A stretch of DNA of 64,000 nucleotides. It comes from Allobosea sp. GTDB lineage: Bacteria > Pseudomonadota > Alphaproteobacteria > Rhizobiales > Beijerinckiaceae. Of the stretch, positions 18,822 to 26,289 are shown in pieces. Each line of letters begins with the position of its first letter. Position 1 is the first letter of the stretch. Location: contig NZ_JAUYTP010000074.1 of assembly GCF_030695125.1 (NCBI RefSeq), positions 1 through 64,000 on the forward strand, written 5' to 3'. Both the position numbers and the translations under genes were made by a program. The notes below the pieces were generated by a model. That model made no database searches and was not told the DNA's origin. It worked only from the letters and a program-made list of their open reading frames with translations.

Positions 18822-19547
18822 ATGAAATCGGTAGAAATGGCCTATCAAGAGCTGGTCGACGGTCTGCATTCGTCGGCCGCGGAATCGGAGTTTGGTCGCG
18901 TCGGCCAGCGCGTCGCCGAGAGCATGGGGTTCCGGTACTTCGCCTATCTCGGGTTTGGCGAAGCTGATCCGGTTTTGATCTCGTCCTATCCCAAGCGCTG
19001 GAGCGAGCATTATTTCGCGGAAGGCTATCAGGACGTCGATCCCGTGGTTGCCTTCGCGCGAAGCGGGCGCTCCACAATGCAATGGACCCGTGAAGCCGCG
19101 CGTCAGTTCCCATTGCGCGCTCAAAAGCGGCTCTTTGACGACGCCGACGAGTTTGGCATCCGCCATGGCGTCTCGGTCGCAATCGCCGGCGGCTTCGATC
19201 GGTTCGCCGCCTTCACGTTTGCGGTCGACGAGGTCAGTTCAGCGCATGGAAGGATGGTCACGGAAGCGAACGACATCGTCCAGTTGATAGGGCTGACATT
19301 CCACGCTCACGCCGACGCGAAACTGGGGCTGCGTTCCCCGCGGCACGAAGCTGTGCCGCTGACCCAGCGCGAGCGGGAATGCCTCACATGGGCTGCTCGC
19401 GGAAAATCCATGGAGGCGACCGCAATGATCATGGGTGTCACGCCGCGGGCGGTGAAATTCCACCTCGATAACGCCAGGGCGAACCTTGGGGCCGAGACCT
19501 TGCCGCAGGCGGTGGCTATCGGCCTTAAAGCACGGTGGATCAACTGA
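18822..19547 (+). CDS. luxR: LuxR-family quorum-sensing regulator
   Basis: The frame begins at 18717, but the ATG at 18822 follows an ACGGAGACCC ribosome site and starts the family homology, giving 241 residues. It has an N-terminal autoinducer-binding domain with the conserved YFAEGYQDVDPVV (Tyr/Trp/Asp pocket residues). A C-terminal GerE-type helix-turn-helix (LTQRERECLTWAARGKS ... VKFHLDNARANL) follows. Divergent from luxI, it should activate luxI and the transfer genes when bound to the signal. Confidence 0.94.
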   Translation: MKSVEMAYQELVDGLHSSAAESEFGRVGQRVAESMGFRYFAYLGFGEADPVLISSYPKRWSEHYFAEGYQDVDPVVAFARSGRSTMQWTREAARQFPLRAQKRLFDDADEFGIRHGVSVAIAGGFDRFAAFTFAVDEVSSAHGRMVTEANDIVQLIGLTFHAHADAKLGLRSPRHEAVPLTQRERECLTWAARGKSMEATAMIMGVTPRAVKFHLDNARANLGAETLPQAVAIGLKARWIN

Positions 19548-19713
19548 TAGGTCTTGCAATCAGCCTATGTGCGTGAACTGGCAGGGAGGGGCTTTAGATC
19601 GTAAGTGGCTGAGAAGTCGTTGGAATTGCATGGTAACGGGTGACGGAGCACTGCGCCTGCCAGCGTCGTTAAGTATCTGTTAACCTTAAACCTCTGGACG
19701 GCAGGCGAGAATC

Positions 19714-20997
19714 ATGGCCAACCTTTGTCGGGCGCAGGGCGTTAAACCGCGCATGGCCCGGCAAAGAGGTTCGGAATCGACAATGGTGCCGCAGGCCGCG
19801 ACTACAATGCAGGGTGAGGACCCGGCAGACAAGATCGTCCGGCATGCCGGCATGCTCTCGGATCATCTGCAGGCGCGACGCAAGCAGATGTATCCGCCGG
19901 ATGCGCAGAAAAGCCTGAGGCATTTCATGATACATGAAGTGTCCAGGCTGACGTCGATTCCTGAATCAACACTCAAGTTGATGTCGAACGAAGGCAAAGG
20001 TCCCGTCCCTGCCCGGCTTGAGAATAATCACCGCGCCTATACATTGGCGCAGATCAACGCGCTTCGCGAGTTGTTCGCAGCACAACGCCCGGCTGACGCC
20101 TTGCGTTTTCTGCCGCATCGGCGCGACGGCGAACATTTACAAATTTTGGCGGTCGCCAACTTTAAGGGTGGCAGCGCGAAAACGACGACGAGCGCGCATT
20201 TAGCGCACTACTTGGCGCTTCACGGCTATCGCGTTCTTGCAATTGATCTCGATCCCCAAGCCTCTCTTTCCGCAATGTTCGGCGCGCAGCCAGAAATGGA
20301 TGTGCAACACAACGAGACAATCTACGCCGCCTTGCGATACGACGACGAGCGGCGCCCAATCTCTGAGATTATTCGGCCGACATATTTCACCGGGATCGAC
20401 CTGATTCCAGGAAATATCGAGGTTATGGAGTATGAGCACGAGACTCCACGCTTCCTCTCAAAGCGTCAGGCTGGATCAGACAGCATCTTTTTCGAGCGCC
20501 TTCGTCTTGCTCTGGCGGAGGTCGAGGATGCCTACGACGTCGTTATCTTGGATACGCCGCCCTCGCTTGGGTTCCTGACGCTTGGCGCAATCTATGCCGC
20601 TACCGGACTGCTTGTGACCGTCCATCCGGCGATGCTCGACGTGATGTCGATGAGCCAGTTCCTCCTGATGATGGGCGATCTGATCTCTGTCATTCGCGAT
20701 GCCGGCGCCACAATGAGCCAAGATTTTTTACGCTATGTCGTGACGCGGCACGATCCAATGGACCAATCGCAGGTCCATGTCGTGACCATGCTTCGCCACC
20801 TCTTTACCGACGACGTTCTTACATCGACCGCGGTCGAAAGTGCCGCTATCGAAACTGCGGGCTTAGCAAAGCGCACTCTCTACGAACTCGAGCCAGGAAA
20901 TATCTCAGCCGCGACGGCCAAGCGCGCGCGAGAGTCTATTGACGCCGTCAATGACCAGATTCTCAGCTTGATCAAACGAAGCTGGGGGCGGGCTTGA
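19714..20997 (+). CDS. repA: RepA plasmid partition ATPase
   Basis: A ParA-type ATPase of the repABC replicator that segregates plasmid copies and represses the repABC operon. The 427-residue product has an N-terminal helix-turn-helix-like region (RLTSIPESTLKLMSNEG), a deviant Walker A NFKGGSAKTTT, and further motifs DLDPQASLS and VVILDTPPSLG. Later ATGs (residues 14, 24, 32) are possible starts. The stop overlaps the repB start by four bases. The 166 bases upstream hold no gene and should contain the promoter. Confidence 0.95.
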   Translation: MANLCRAQGVKPRMARQRGSESTMVPQAATTMQGEDPADKIVRHAGMLSDHLQARRKQMYPPDAQKSLRHFMIHEVSRLTSIPESTLKLMSNEGKGPVPARLENNHRAYTLAQINALRELFAAQRPADALRFLPHRRDGEHLQILAVANFKGGSAKTTTSAHLAHYLALHGYRVLAIDLDPQASLSAMFGAQPEMDVQHNETIYAALRYDDERRPISEIIRPTYFTGIDLIPGNIEVMEYEHETPRFLSKRQAGSDSIFFERLRLALAEVEDAYDVVILDTPPSLGFLTLGAIYAATGLLVTVHPAMLDVMSMSQFLLMMGDLISVIRDAGATMSQDFLRYVVTRHDPMDQSQVHVVTMLRHLFTDDVLTSTAVESAAIETAGLAKRTLYELEPGNISAATAKRARESIDAVNDQILSLIKRSWGRA

Positions 20998-22022
20998 TGA
21001 CCAAGCGTTCCGGCGGAAAATCAATTCTGGCGAATTTTGGCTCTTTCGCTCAGCCCGAAGAGACGGGTCAGGGTTCGCCGGGTGCAGAAGCCAGGCTGGC
21101 GGCGACGCAGCCATTGCCGCGGGTTGGAGCTGGCGTCATCGGAGCGACCCAGCGCTCGCTCACCGAGCTGCGGGAGGAGCGCGATCGGCTTAAGGCACTT
21201 GTCGATGCCGGCGGCGGAGTAGATCTTGATCCTAAGCTGATCGACGCTTCCCCGTTCCCGGACAGGCTGCCCGACGATAACGATCTCGACTTCGAGGCCT
21301 TGAAAACGCTGATCTTGGAAGAAGGTCAGAAAGTCCCGATTCAGGTGCGCCAGCATCCGTTGAATGAGGGTCGCTATCAGGTTGTTTACGGGCATCGTCG
21401 GTGGCGGGCCGCATCGGATCTCGGCATCAAGGTCAAGGCGACGATTCTCGCCCTATCGGACACCGAACTGGTTGTTGCCCAAGGAATCGAAAACGCGGCG
21501 CGCCAGGATCTAAGCTGGGTCGAACGCGCGCTGTTTGCCGGGCGCATGGATGATGCCGGCATTAAGTCTCGCGATATCCGAGCAGCTTTGTCCGTCGACG
21601 ATCCAGAATTGGCTCGGCTGAGGGCAGTCTCCCGAGCCCTGCCGGTCAAGGTGATTGAAGCGATAGGTCGAGCACCAAAGGTTGGGCGCCCTCGCTGGAC
21701 AGCACTGGCGGCCGCAGTCAGCGGGGATGCTTCGGCCCTCGATAGAGTGAAAAAAACCTTGTCATCTGACAAGGTTTTGGGACTGCCGTCCGACGAGCGA
21801 TTCAAGTGGGCATGGGCCGCGGTTAAAGAGCCTGCCGAGCGCCGGCAAAGGGAGCTGAAGCTCAAAAGCCCGACCGGCAAGGTCGTCGGAAAGGCCACAT
21901 TCTCGAATGAAGACGTCAGATTGTCAGTCGCGAACGGACACGCTCCTGGGTTCAGCGCCTTCCTCGAAGAGGAGCTGCCTAGGCTTATGGAACGATTTTT
22001 TGCCCGCGAGGGTGAGACGTGA
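20994..22022 (+). CDS. repB: RepB centromere-binding protein
   Basis: A ParB-family protein of 342 residues that binds parS and works with RepA. The ParB nuclease-like box includes VPIQVRQHPLNEGRYQVVYGHRRWRAA. A helix-turn-helix follows (LSWVERALFAGRMDDAGIKSRDIRAALSV). A parS-like palindrome lies inside the gene (21753-21778) and a second copy follows the stop, which supports the assignment. Confidence 0.94.
   Translation: MMTKRSGGKSILANFGSFAQPEETGQGSPGAEARLAATQPLPRVGAGVIGATQRSLTELREERDRLKALVDAGGGVDLDPKLIDASPFPDRLPDDNDLDFEALKTLILEEGQKVPIQVRQHPLNEGRYQVVYGHRRWRAASDLGIKVKATILALSDTELVVAQGIENAARQDLSWVERALFAGRMDDAGIKSRDIRAALSVDDPELARLRAVSRALPVKVIEAIGRAPKVGRPRWTALAAAVSGDASALDRVKKTLSSDKVLGLPSDERFKWAWAAVKEPAERRQRELKLKSPTGKVVGKATFSNEDVRLSVANGHAPGFSAFLEEELPRLMERFFAREGET
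21753..21778. repeat. parS-like palindrome within repB (copy 1)
   Basis: A 26-bp palindrome with core CCTTGTCATCTGACAAGG at 21757-21774, flanked by AAAA and TTTT. The whole is perfectly symmetric except for the two central bases. The same 18-bp core recurs at 22041. Two exact copies in a repABC locus point to RepB binding sites. Confidence 0.75.
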
Positions 22023-22040
22023 TTTCAGCGGCCTGCGAAA

Positions 22041-22058
22041 CCTTGTCATCTGACAAGG
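22041..22058. repeat. parS-like palindrome between repB and repC (copy 2)
   Basis: A second exact copy of CCTTGTCATCTGACAAGG, 18 bases after the repB stop codon. The shared segment extends three A residues to the left. It sits where many repABC plasmids carry parS. Confidence 0.75.
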
Positions 22059-22137
22059 ACGGGCAGGGCGATGGAGCCGGCAGAGGCCTAGGCCGAAGCC
22101 GGAAAACGGCGCAACGAACACAGAGGTAGCACACGGC

Positions 22138-22191
22138 AAAAAGAAAGGCCCCCGAAACAGCGTCTCGGAAGCCTCTCTCGTTCGTTTGGCG
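22138..22191 (-). ncRNA. Counter-transcribed RNA (ctRNA) controlling repC
   Basis: On the minus strand a promoter with -35 TTGACT (22221-22226) and -10 GATTCT (22198-22203), spaced 17 bases, would start an RNA near 22191. The RNA ends in a GC-rich stem (AGGCTTCCGAGAC with GTTTCGGGGGCCT, loop between, about 22147-22174) followed by TTCTTTTT. This is a Rho-independent terminator near 22138. Size, position and orientation match the small antisense RNAs that limit repC expression and set incompatibility in repABC plasmids. Confidence 0.8.
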
Positions 22192-22299
22192 ACAACGAGA
22201 ATCTCACTTCCGCGAATCACAGTCAAGGGTCTCCGCAAGGAGATTGGACGCCGTTTTGGTGTGCGCTTTCGCTTTGTCTAAAAGCTGAAAGGCGAAACC

Positions 22300-23529
22300 A
22301 TGACGCGATTATCTGTAACGACGCCCTTTGGGCGGCGATCGCTGACGCTTGCCCATGTGGCGAGCCAGGCGAGCGCAAAAATGCGACCGCCTGAAAAAGC
22401 GGTCCACAAATGGCATGTCTTCCGCGCGATCTGCACGGCCAAGAACGCTCTCGGCGTGCCCGAGCGCGCCTTGGCCGTCCTGGACGCGCTGCTGTCCTTT
22501 CATCCGGAAACCGTTCTGACGGGCGAGGGATTGATTGTCTTCCCCTCGAACCACCAACTCGGCCTGCGCGCTCACGGAATGCCGATGGCGACACTCAGAC
22601 GCCATCTGGCCGCCTTGGTTGATGCCGGCCTGATCGTCCGGCGAGACAGCCCCAACGGCAAACGCTACGCCCGCAAGGGCAGGGGCGGGGAGATCGAGTT
22701 CGCCTTCGGCTTCGACCTGGCCCCGCTCGTGGTGCGTGCGGAGGAATTCGAAGCCCTGGCAGCCGAGGTCGAGGCGGAAGCCCGGGCATTGCGCCTGGTT
22801 CGAGAGCGCATCACGATCTGCCGCCGCGACATCGTCAAGATGATCGCGACGGGCCTCGAGGAGGGTGTCGCGACGCAGCAAGCAGGGCAGGGACCGGCCG
22901 ACTGGGCGGAGATCCATCAGCTCTACCGCGGCATCATGGCGCGGATTCCACGCAGCCCAACACGCCTCGCACTCGAGCCGATCGCTGACGAGCTCTCGCT
23001 GCTTGCCGATGAAATCCTCAACTTGCTGGAAACGCATATTAAATCTCAAAATATGAGCGGCAATGAGTCTCAAAATGAGCGTCACATACAGAATTCAAAT
23101 CCAAACTCCCCTATTGATCTTGAACCACGCTTTCAAGAAAGCAGGGGTGGTGGTTTGGAGATCGTGCCGGAACCGAAGCGAATGCCGGAGGGGACCTTTC
23201 CGCTCGGCATGGTTTTGGACGCCTGTCCCGACCTGATCGACTATGCGAAGGGCGGGATAGCGAACTGGCGCGACTTCCTGGCGACCGTCGCGGTAGTCCG
23301 GCCCATGCTGGGGATCAGTCCGAGCGCCTGGGAGGAAGCCATCGGCGTCATGGATGAAGTTCAGGCTTCGATCGTTGTGGCGGCGATCCTGCAGCGCGGC
23401 GAGGCGATCACCAGCGCCGGCGGTTATCTCCGCGAGTTGACGCGAAAGGCGCAAGCGGCTGAGTTCTCGCTCGGTCCGATGCTGATGGCGCTGATCGGCA
23501 GCCGACGGCGCGAGAAGAAGCGGGCGTGA
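22300..23529 (+). CDS. repC: RepC replication initiator
   Basis: The 409-residue initiator has the conserved N-terminal region typical of RepC (TTPFGRRSLTLAHVASQ ... KWHVFRAICTAKNALGV) with winged-helix features. A linker encoded by AT-rich DNA follows. The C-terminal domain includes FPLGMVLDACPDLIDYAKGG and GYLRELTRKA. In repABC replicons oriV lies inside repC and RepC acts mainly in cis. Expression is presumably limited by the antisense RNA just upstream. Confidence 0.95.
   Translation: MTRLSVTTPFGRRSLTLAHVASQASAKMRPPEKAVHKWHVFRAICTAKNALGVPERALAVLDALLSFHPETVLTGEGLIVFPSNHQLGLRAHGMPMATLRRHLAALVDAGLIVRRDSPNGKRYARKGRGGEIEFAFGFDLAPLVVRAEEFEALAAEVEAEARALRLVRERITICRRDIVKMIATGLEEGVATQQAGQGPADWAEIHQLYRGIMARIPRSPTRLALEPIADELSLLADEILNLLETHIKSQNMSGNESQNERHIQNSNPNSPIDLEPRFQESRGGGLEIVPEPKRMPEGTFPLGMVLDACPDLIDYAKGGIANWRDFLATVAVVRPMLGISPSAWEEAIGVMDEVQASIVVAAILQRGEAITSAGGYLRELTRKAQAAEFSLGPMLMALIGSRRREKKRA
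23030..23115. other. Candidate oriV: AT-rich segment inside repC
   Basis: This stretch is clearly AT-richer than its surroundings. It contains two related repeats, TCTCAAAATATGAGCG (23044-23059) and TCTCAAAATGAGCG (23068-23081), each with a CTCA...TGAG inverted core. It encodes the low-complexity Asn/Ser linker of RepC. Origins of repABC plasmids map to such regions of repC, so this is the likely origin. Confidence 0.65.
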
Positions 23530-23613
23530 CGGTGATGCGGTGCAGCCACGCTCTGTCTAGAAGTTTTGCTGAGGCCGATCGAGCGCTTGCCGACGCCGTC
23601 GAGAGGGCTTGTG

Positions 23614-23916
23614 ATGCGCGTCATGGCAAAACCGTCCCGCGCGATCCTCACCGTGCTTCTCTCCGGGCGTCATGCGGCGCTTGGTGGGCGGTCGGCGCGA
23701 GAGAGAGCGGCCAATCTGGCGCGGATCGCGGCGGCCTATAACCGCGCCGAACTTGCGACCGAAAAGGGCATCGGACCAGCACGCGCGGCGGAGGTCGAGC
23801 GCTGGCTGTCGGGGCAGGGGTTGTCGCTGCGGAGCGACCGGGATTGCTCGGTGTCAGCGGTTGGATTTGCCGAGGTGAGCACGGCGGGCAGCGCGGTGCG
23901 GGTGGCAAACTCATAA
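23614..23916 (+). CDS. Small conserved plasmid protein downstream of repC
   Basis: About 100 residues from the ATG at 23614; an earlier start at 23566 is possible. The core AILTVLLSGRHAALGGRSARERAANLARIAAAYNRAEL then GIGPARAAEVERWLSGQGLSLR has a helix-hairpin-helix flavour (GIGPARA), which could mean DNA binding. Codon use fits the region. I recognise no named family. Confidence 0.5.
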   Translation: MRVMAKPSRAILTVLLSGRHAALGGRSARERAANLARIAAAYNRAELATEKGIGPARAAEVERWLSGQGLSLRSDRDCSVSAVGFAEVSTAGSAVRVANS

Positions 23917-23921
23917 TTCCA

Positions 23922-24131
23922 ATGACGGATGCCTTCTACCCGGCGACAATGTGCCCGCTGTTTGCGGTCGACGGATCGCGTTTCAGCGGAGCGGTCAATG
24001 CGTCGTGCGAGCGTGAGGCGTGTCGTTGGTTTGATGGCCAAATCTGTCAGGCCAGGCCAGGCCGGGCGCGTGGCGATCGGCGAGGTGGCGATGGCGCCAG
24101 CAGGCGCGGGTGGTTCCTGGCCGCGCGATGA
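23922..24131 (+). CDS. Possible small Cys-rich protein
   Basis: A 69-residue frame beginning MTDAFYPATMCPLFAVDG, with four cysteines (about 11, 30, 35, 43) in a spacing that could bind zinc. Its C-terminal part is Arg/Gly-rich and may be out of frame, since antitoxin-like sequence starts immediately downstream. It may be part of the same decayed locus. No family recognised. Confidence 0.3.
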   Translation: MTDAFYPATMCPLFAVDGSRFSGAVNASCEREACRWFDGQICQARPGRARGDRRGGDGASRRGWFLAAR

Positions 24132-24334
24132 TCCAGGGCGAGCGGCGTTGAAGGCGCACATTCAATCTGCCGCGGCGAAGGCGTTCGGTGATCAGACCAA
24201 GGCAGATCTTTGGCTTCGGCGGCCACTGGCCTCGCTTGACGGACGAACACCATTGGAGGTCGCCTTAGACAGAGGCCGGAGCACGATTGATCGACAAGAT
24301 GGTCGGAAGGATTGCTTGGGGCGCCGCAGGTTGA
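24130..24334 (+). pseudogene. Frameshifted MbcA/ParS-type antitoxin C-terminus
   Basis: One frame reads AAAKAFGDQTKADLWLRRPLASLDGRTPLEVALD, and the next frame completes it as EAGARLIDKMVGRIAWGAAG then a stop at 24332-24334. Together they make the toxin-binding C-terminal domain of Xre/MbcA/ParS antitoxins. The frames join near 24265-24270, so a single-base indel has broken the gene. No intact N-terminal half and no adjacent RES toxin are visible. Confidence 0.7.
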
Positions 24335-24459
24335 TCTGGATCGATGTGTCAACGCGTGGAGGGTGAACCCACTTCGATGGTGGCCGGTCGGGTGCCCACG
24401 CGGGACCATGGTGTTAAGCCGTCAACGCAGCGCGAATGTCCCCTACCTGCTCCGACCAG

Positions 24460-24690
24460 TCATGGCAGTGATGGATTTTTCATTTTGGAACTGAGAGGAC
24501 GGGCTGCGAGAGCTTCACGTTCGTTCGCTTCTTTCAGAAGACGCAATTCTTTCAGCCGAGCAGTGTTGGTATCGCGTGCCAGAGCGGCCACGTCCGCCTC
24601 CGACTGGAGGCGCTCTCGTACAATGGCCTGTGTCTGCACTCTCAGAAACGCATTATCAGCGTCAATGCGTTGCTTCGACTTTTGGTTCAT
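24460..24690 (-). CDS. Small coiled-coil protein of unknown function
   Basis: From the ATG at 24690 a 76-residue, highly charged protein reads MNQKSKQRIDADNAFLRVQ and continues with a heptad-like helical region (LARDTNTARLKELRLLKEANEREA). An upstream extension to 24795 lacks a convincing start context. It resembles short helical proteins common on Rhizobiales replicons. No function can be assigned. Confidence 0.5.
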   Translation of the reverse strand: MNQKSKQRIDADNAFLRVQTQAIVRERLQSEADVAALARDTNTARLKELRLLKEANEREALAARPLSSKMKNPSLP

Positions 24691-24889
24691 GCGGATCCAT
24701 CCATTTGATGACTCAATCAGAGCCAGATGACAGCAAGAATAGCAGTTTTCCACTTGTTGTCGCTGAAGCGACTGATGAGGCATCCGCCTATCCACCGTAA
24801 GCGTCGCATCAGCTTTTTGAATCGATGGGAGATGATCGATTCAAGCTTTGCGTTGGACCGATCCTGTCGGCGCGCGCGAGATGTCGTGC

Positions 24890-25153
24890 ATGGATGTCGC
24901 GCGCGAGACCACCCTGGGCAAACTGCAGATGCTGGTGCTGGAGCGCCGGGACGAGGGCTGCAATATGGCGCGCTTCTATGTGCTGGCGATCGAACCGACG
25001 CTGTTTGGCGACACCGCCTTGATCCGCGAATGGGGGCGCATCGGGGCCAATGGCCGGCGCCGCCTCGATCTTCACGCTCATCATGCTGCGGCCGCTGAAT
25101 CGCTCGACGTCTGGCTGACGCGTAAGGTGGCGCGCGGCTACCGGCTTCGCTGA
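24890..25153 (+). CDS. WGR domain protein
   Basis: A small protein (about 88 residues from the ATG at 24890; other starts possible) with the WGR signature FYVLAIEPTLFGDTALIREWGRIGANGRRRLDLH. WGR domains occur in poly(ADP-ribose) polymerases and as stand-alone bacterial proteins and probably bind nucleic acid. It stands alone between an unknown gene and the HU gene. Confidence 0.75.
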   Translation: MDVARETTLGKLQMLVLERRDEGCNMARFYVLAIEPTLFGDTALIREWGRIGANGRRRLDLHAHHAAAAESLDVWLTRKVARGYRLR

Positions 25154-25284
25154 CAGCGGCCTGTGCGGACGGGCAGGGGCGGAGAACCGTATACTGCGCC
25201 CCGACACAGCTGCGCGAATGCTTGCTCTCTGGTCAAATTCAGCTATTCGGAGCGCGCTTTCCCCCTGAATCAGCGAGATTTCCA

Positions 25285-25557
25285 ATGACCAAGAACGAAC
25301 TTATTGCAGCGGTCGCCGAGGCCACCGGGAAGACCAAGGCTGACGTCGGCGCCGTCCTGGCGTCCCTCGCCGAAGTCGCCGCGAAGACCCTGAAGGAGGG
25401 CGGCGACCTCACGCTTGGCGGTATCGGCAAGCTCGCGGTCGCCAAGCGCGATGCGCGCCAGGCCCGCAATCCCTCGACCGGCGCGATGATCGACGTACCC
25501 GCAAAGACCGTCGTCAAGTTCAAGGTTGCCAAGGATCTGGCCGACACCGTCGCCTGA
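25285..25557 (+). CDS. HU family DNA-binding protein
   Basis: A 90-residue nucleoid protein beginning MTKNELIAAVAEATGKTKADV. It has the dimerisation helices, the GGDLTLGGIGKLAV core and the DNA-wrapping arm ARNPSTGAMIDVPAKTVVKFK. A plasmid-borne HU can silence or stabilise the replicon or assist recombination and replication. The start at 25285 is preferred over 25222 because homology begins there. A strong hairpin follows. Confidence 0.95.
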   Translation: MTKNELIAAVAEATGKTKADVGAVLASLAEVAAKTLKEGGDLTLGGIGKLAVAKRDARQARNPSTGAMIDVPAKTVVKFKVAKDLADTVA

Positions 25558-25580
25558 TCTGATCTCGACACAAGTAGGTA

Positions 25581-25612
25581 CAGAATCGGACGCGATCATC
25601 GCTCCGATTCTG
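25581..25612 (+). terminator. Hairpin after the HU gene
   Basis: CAGAATCGGA at 25581-25590 pairs perfectly with TCCGATTCTG at 25603-25612, and the loop bases GCGAT/ATCGC can extend the stem. It begins 23 bases after the HU stop. There is no T run, so termination is inferred from stem strength and place. Confidence 0.55.
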
Positions 25613-25723
25613 CACTGCTATTGGGTCTTACACGCCGAATTTAGGTAGACCTTGTTCGATGTTATAGATATCCCGGAATTTGAGGAAATATCCTAGAATA
25701 TTCCGGCAGCCTTGGAGAGCAGA

Positions 25724-26188
25724 ATGTCCGAAATCGAAAACGCTGGCGAGCTTCTTGATCTCACGACTTCGATTGTTTCTGCCTATGTCTCGAATAACAA
25801 CGTTCAGCCGTCCGACCTCGTCGGCTTGATCGCGAGCACCTATTCGGCGCTTGCCGGGCTCGGCTCGGAGGTAGCCCCTGCTCCTGCTGCAGCCCTGGTC
25901 CCAGCTGTCCCGATTCGAAAGTCGGTCACGCCCGATGCGATCATCTGCCTGGAAGACGGTAAGAGGTTCAAATCCCTGAAGCGTCATCTCAACACCGCCT
26001 TTGGCCTGACGCCTGAACAGTATCGCGTGAAGTGGGGCCTGCCTGTCGACTACCCGATGGTGGCTCCCGCCTATGCCGAAGCGCGTTCCGCGCTTGCGAA
26101 GTCGATGGGACTGGGCCGCAAGGCTGCGGTCGGCTCCGCGCGGAAGGCACCTCCCGCGAAAACGACCCGCGCCAAAGCGTCGGCATGA
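25724..26188 (+). CDS. MucR/Ros family regulator with altered zinc-finger
   Basis: The 154-residue protein starts at [13 protein letters not shown]. It has the MucR N-terminal oligomerisation region followed by [23 protein letters not shown] and EQYRVKWGL, the Ros/MucR DNA-binding fold. Family members usually carry a second zinc-ligand histidine in HLxTHY/F. Here that position reads HLNTAF, so the ligand is replaced by Ala. Zinc-independent Ros homologues are known in Mesorhizobium, so it may still fold. A Lys/Ala-rich tail could bind DNA nonspecifically. MucR regulators silence AT-rich and horizontally acquired genes. Confidence 0.88.
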   Translation: MSEIENAGELLDLTTSIVSAYVSNNNVQPSDLVGLIASTYSALAGLGSEVAPAPAAALVPAVPIRKSVTPDAIICLEDGKRFKSLKRHLNTAFGLTPEQYRVKWGLPVDYPMVAPAYAEARSALAKSMGLGRKAAVGSARKAPPAKTTRAKASA

Positions 26189-26289
26189 TCCGCTCGGCAG
26201 GATCGTGGGCCGGAGAGGGGCTCTAGCCGCAGCGCTCCATTTCCATCCGGTCCGCCGCCGCTGCTGCCAAGCTTGCGAACGGTGGCGCC

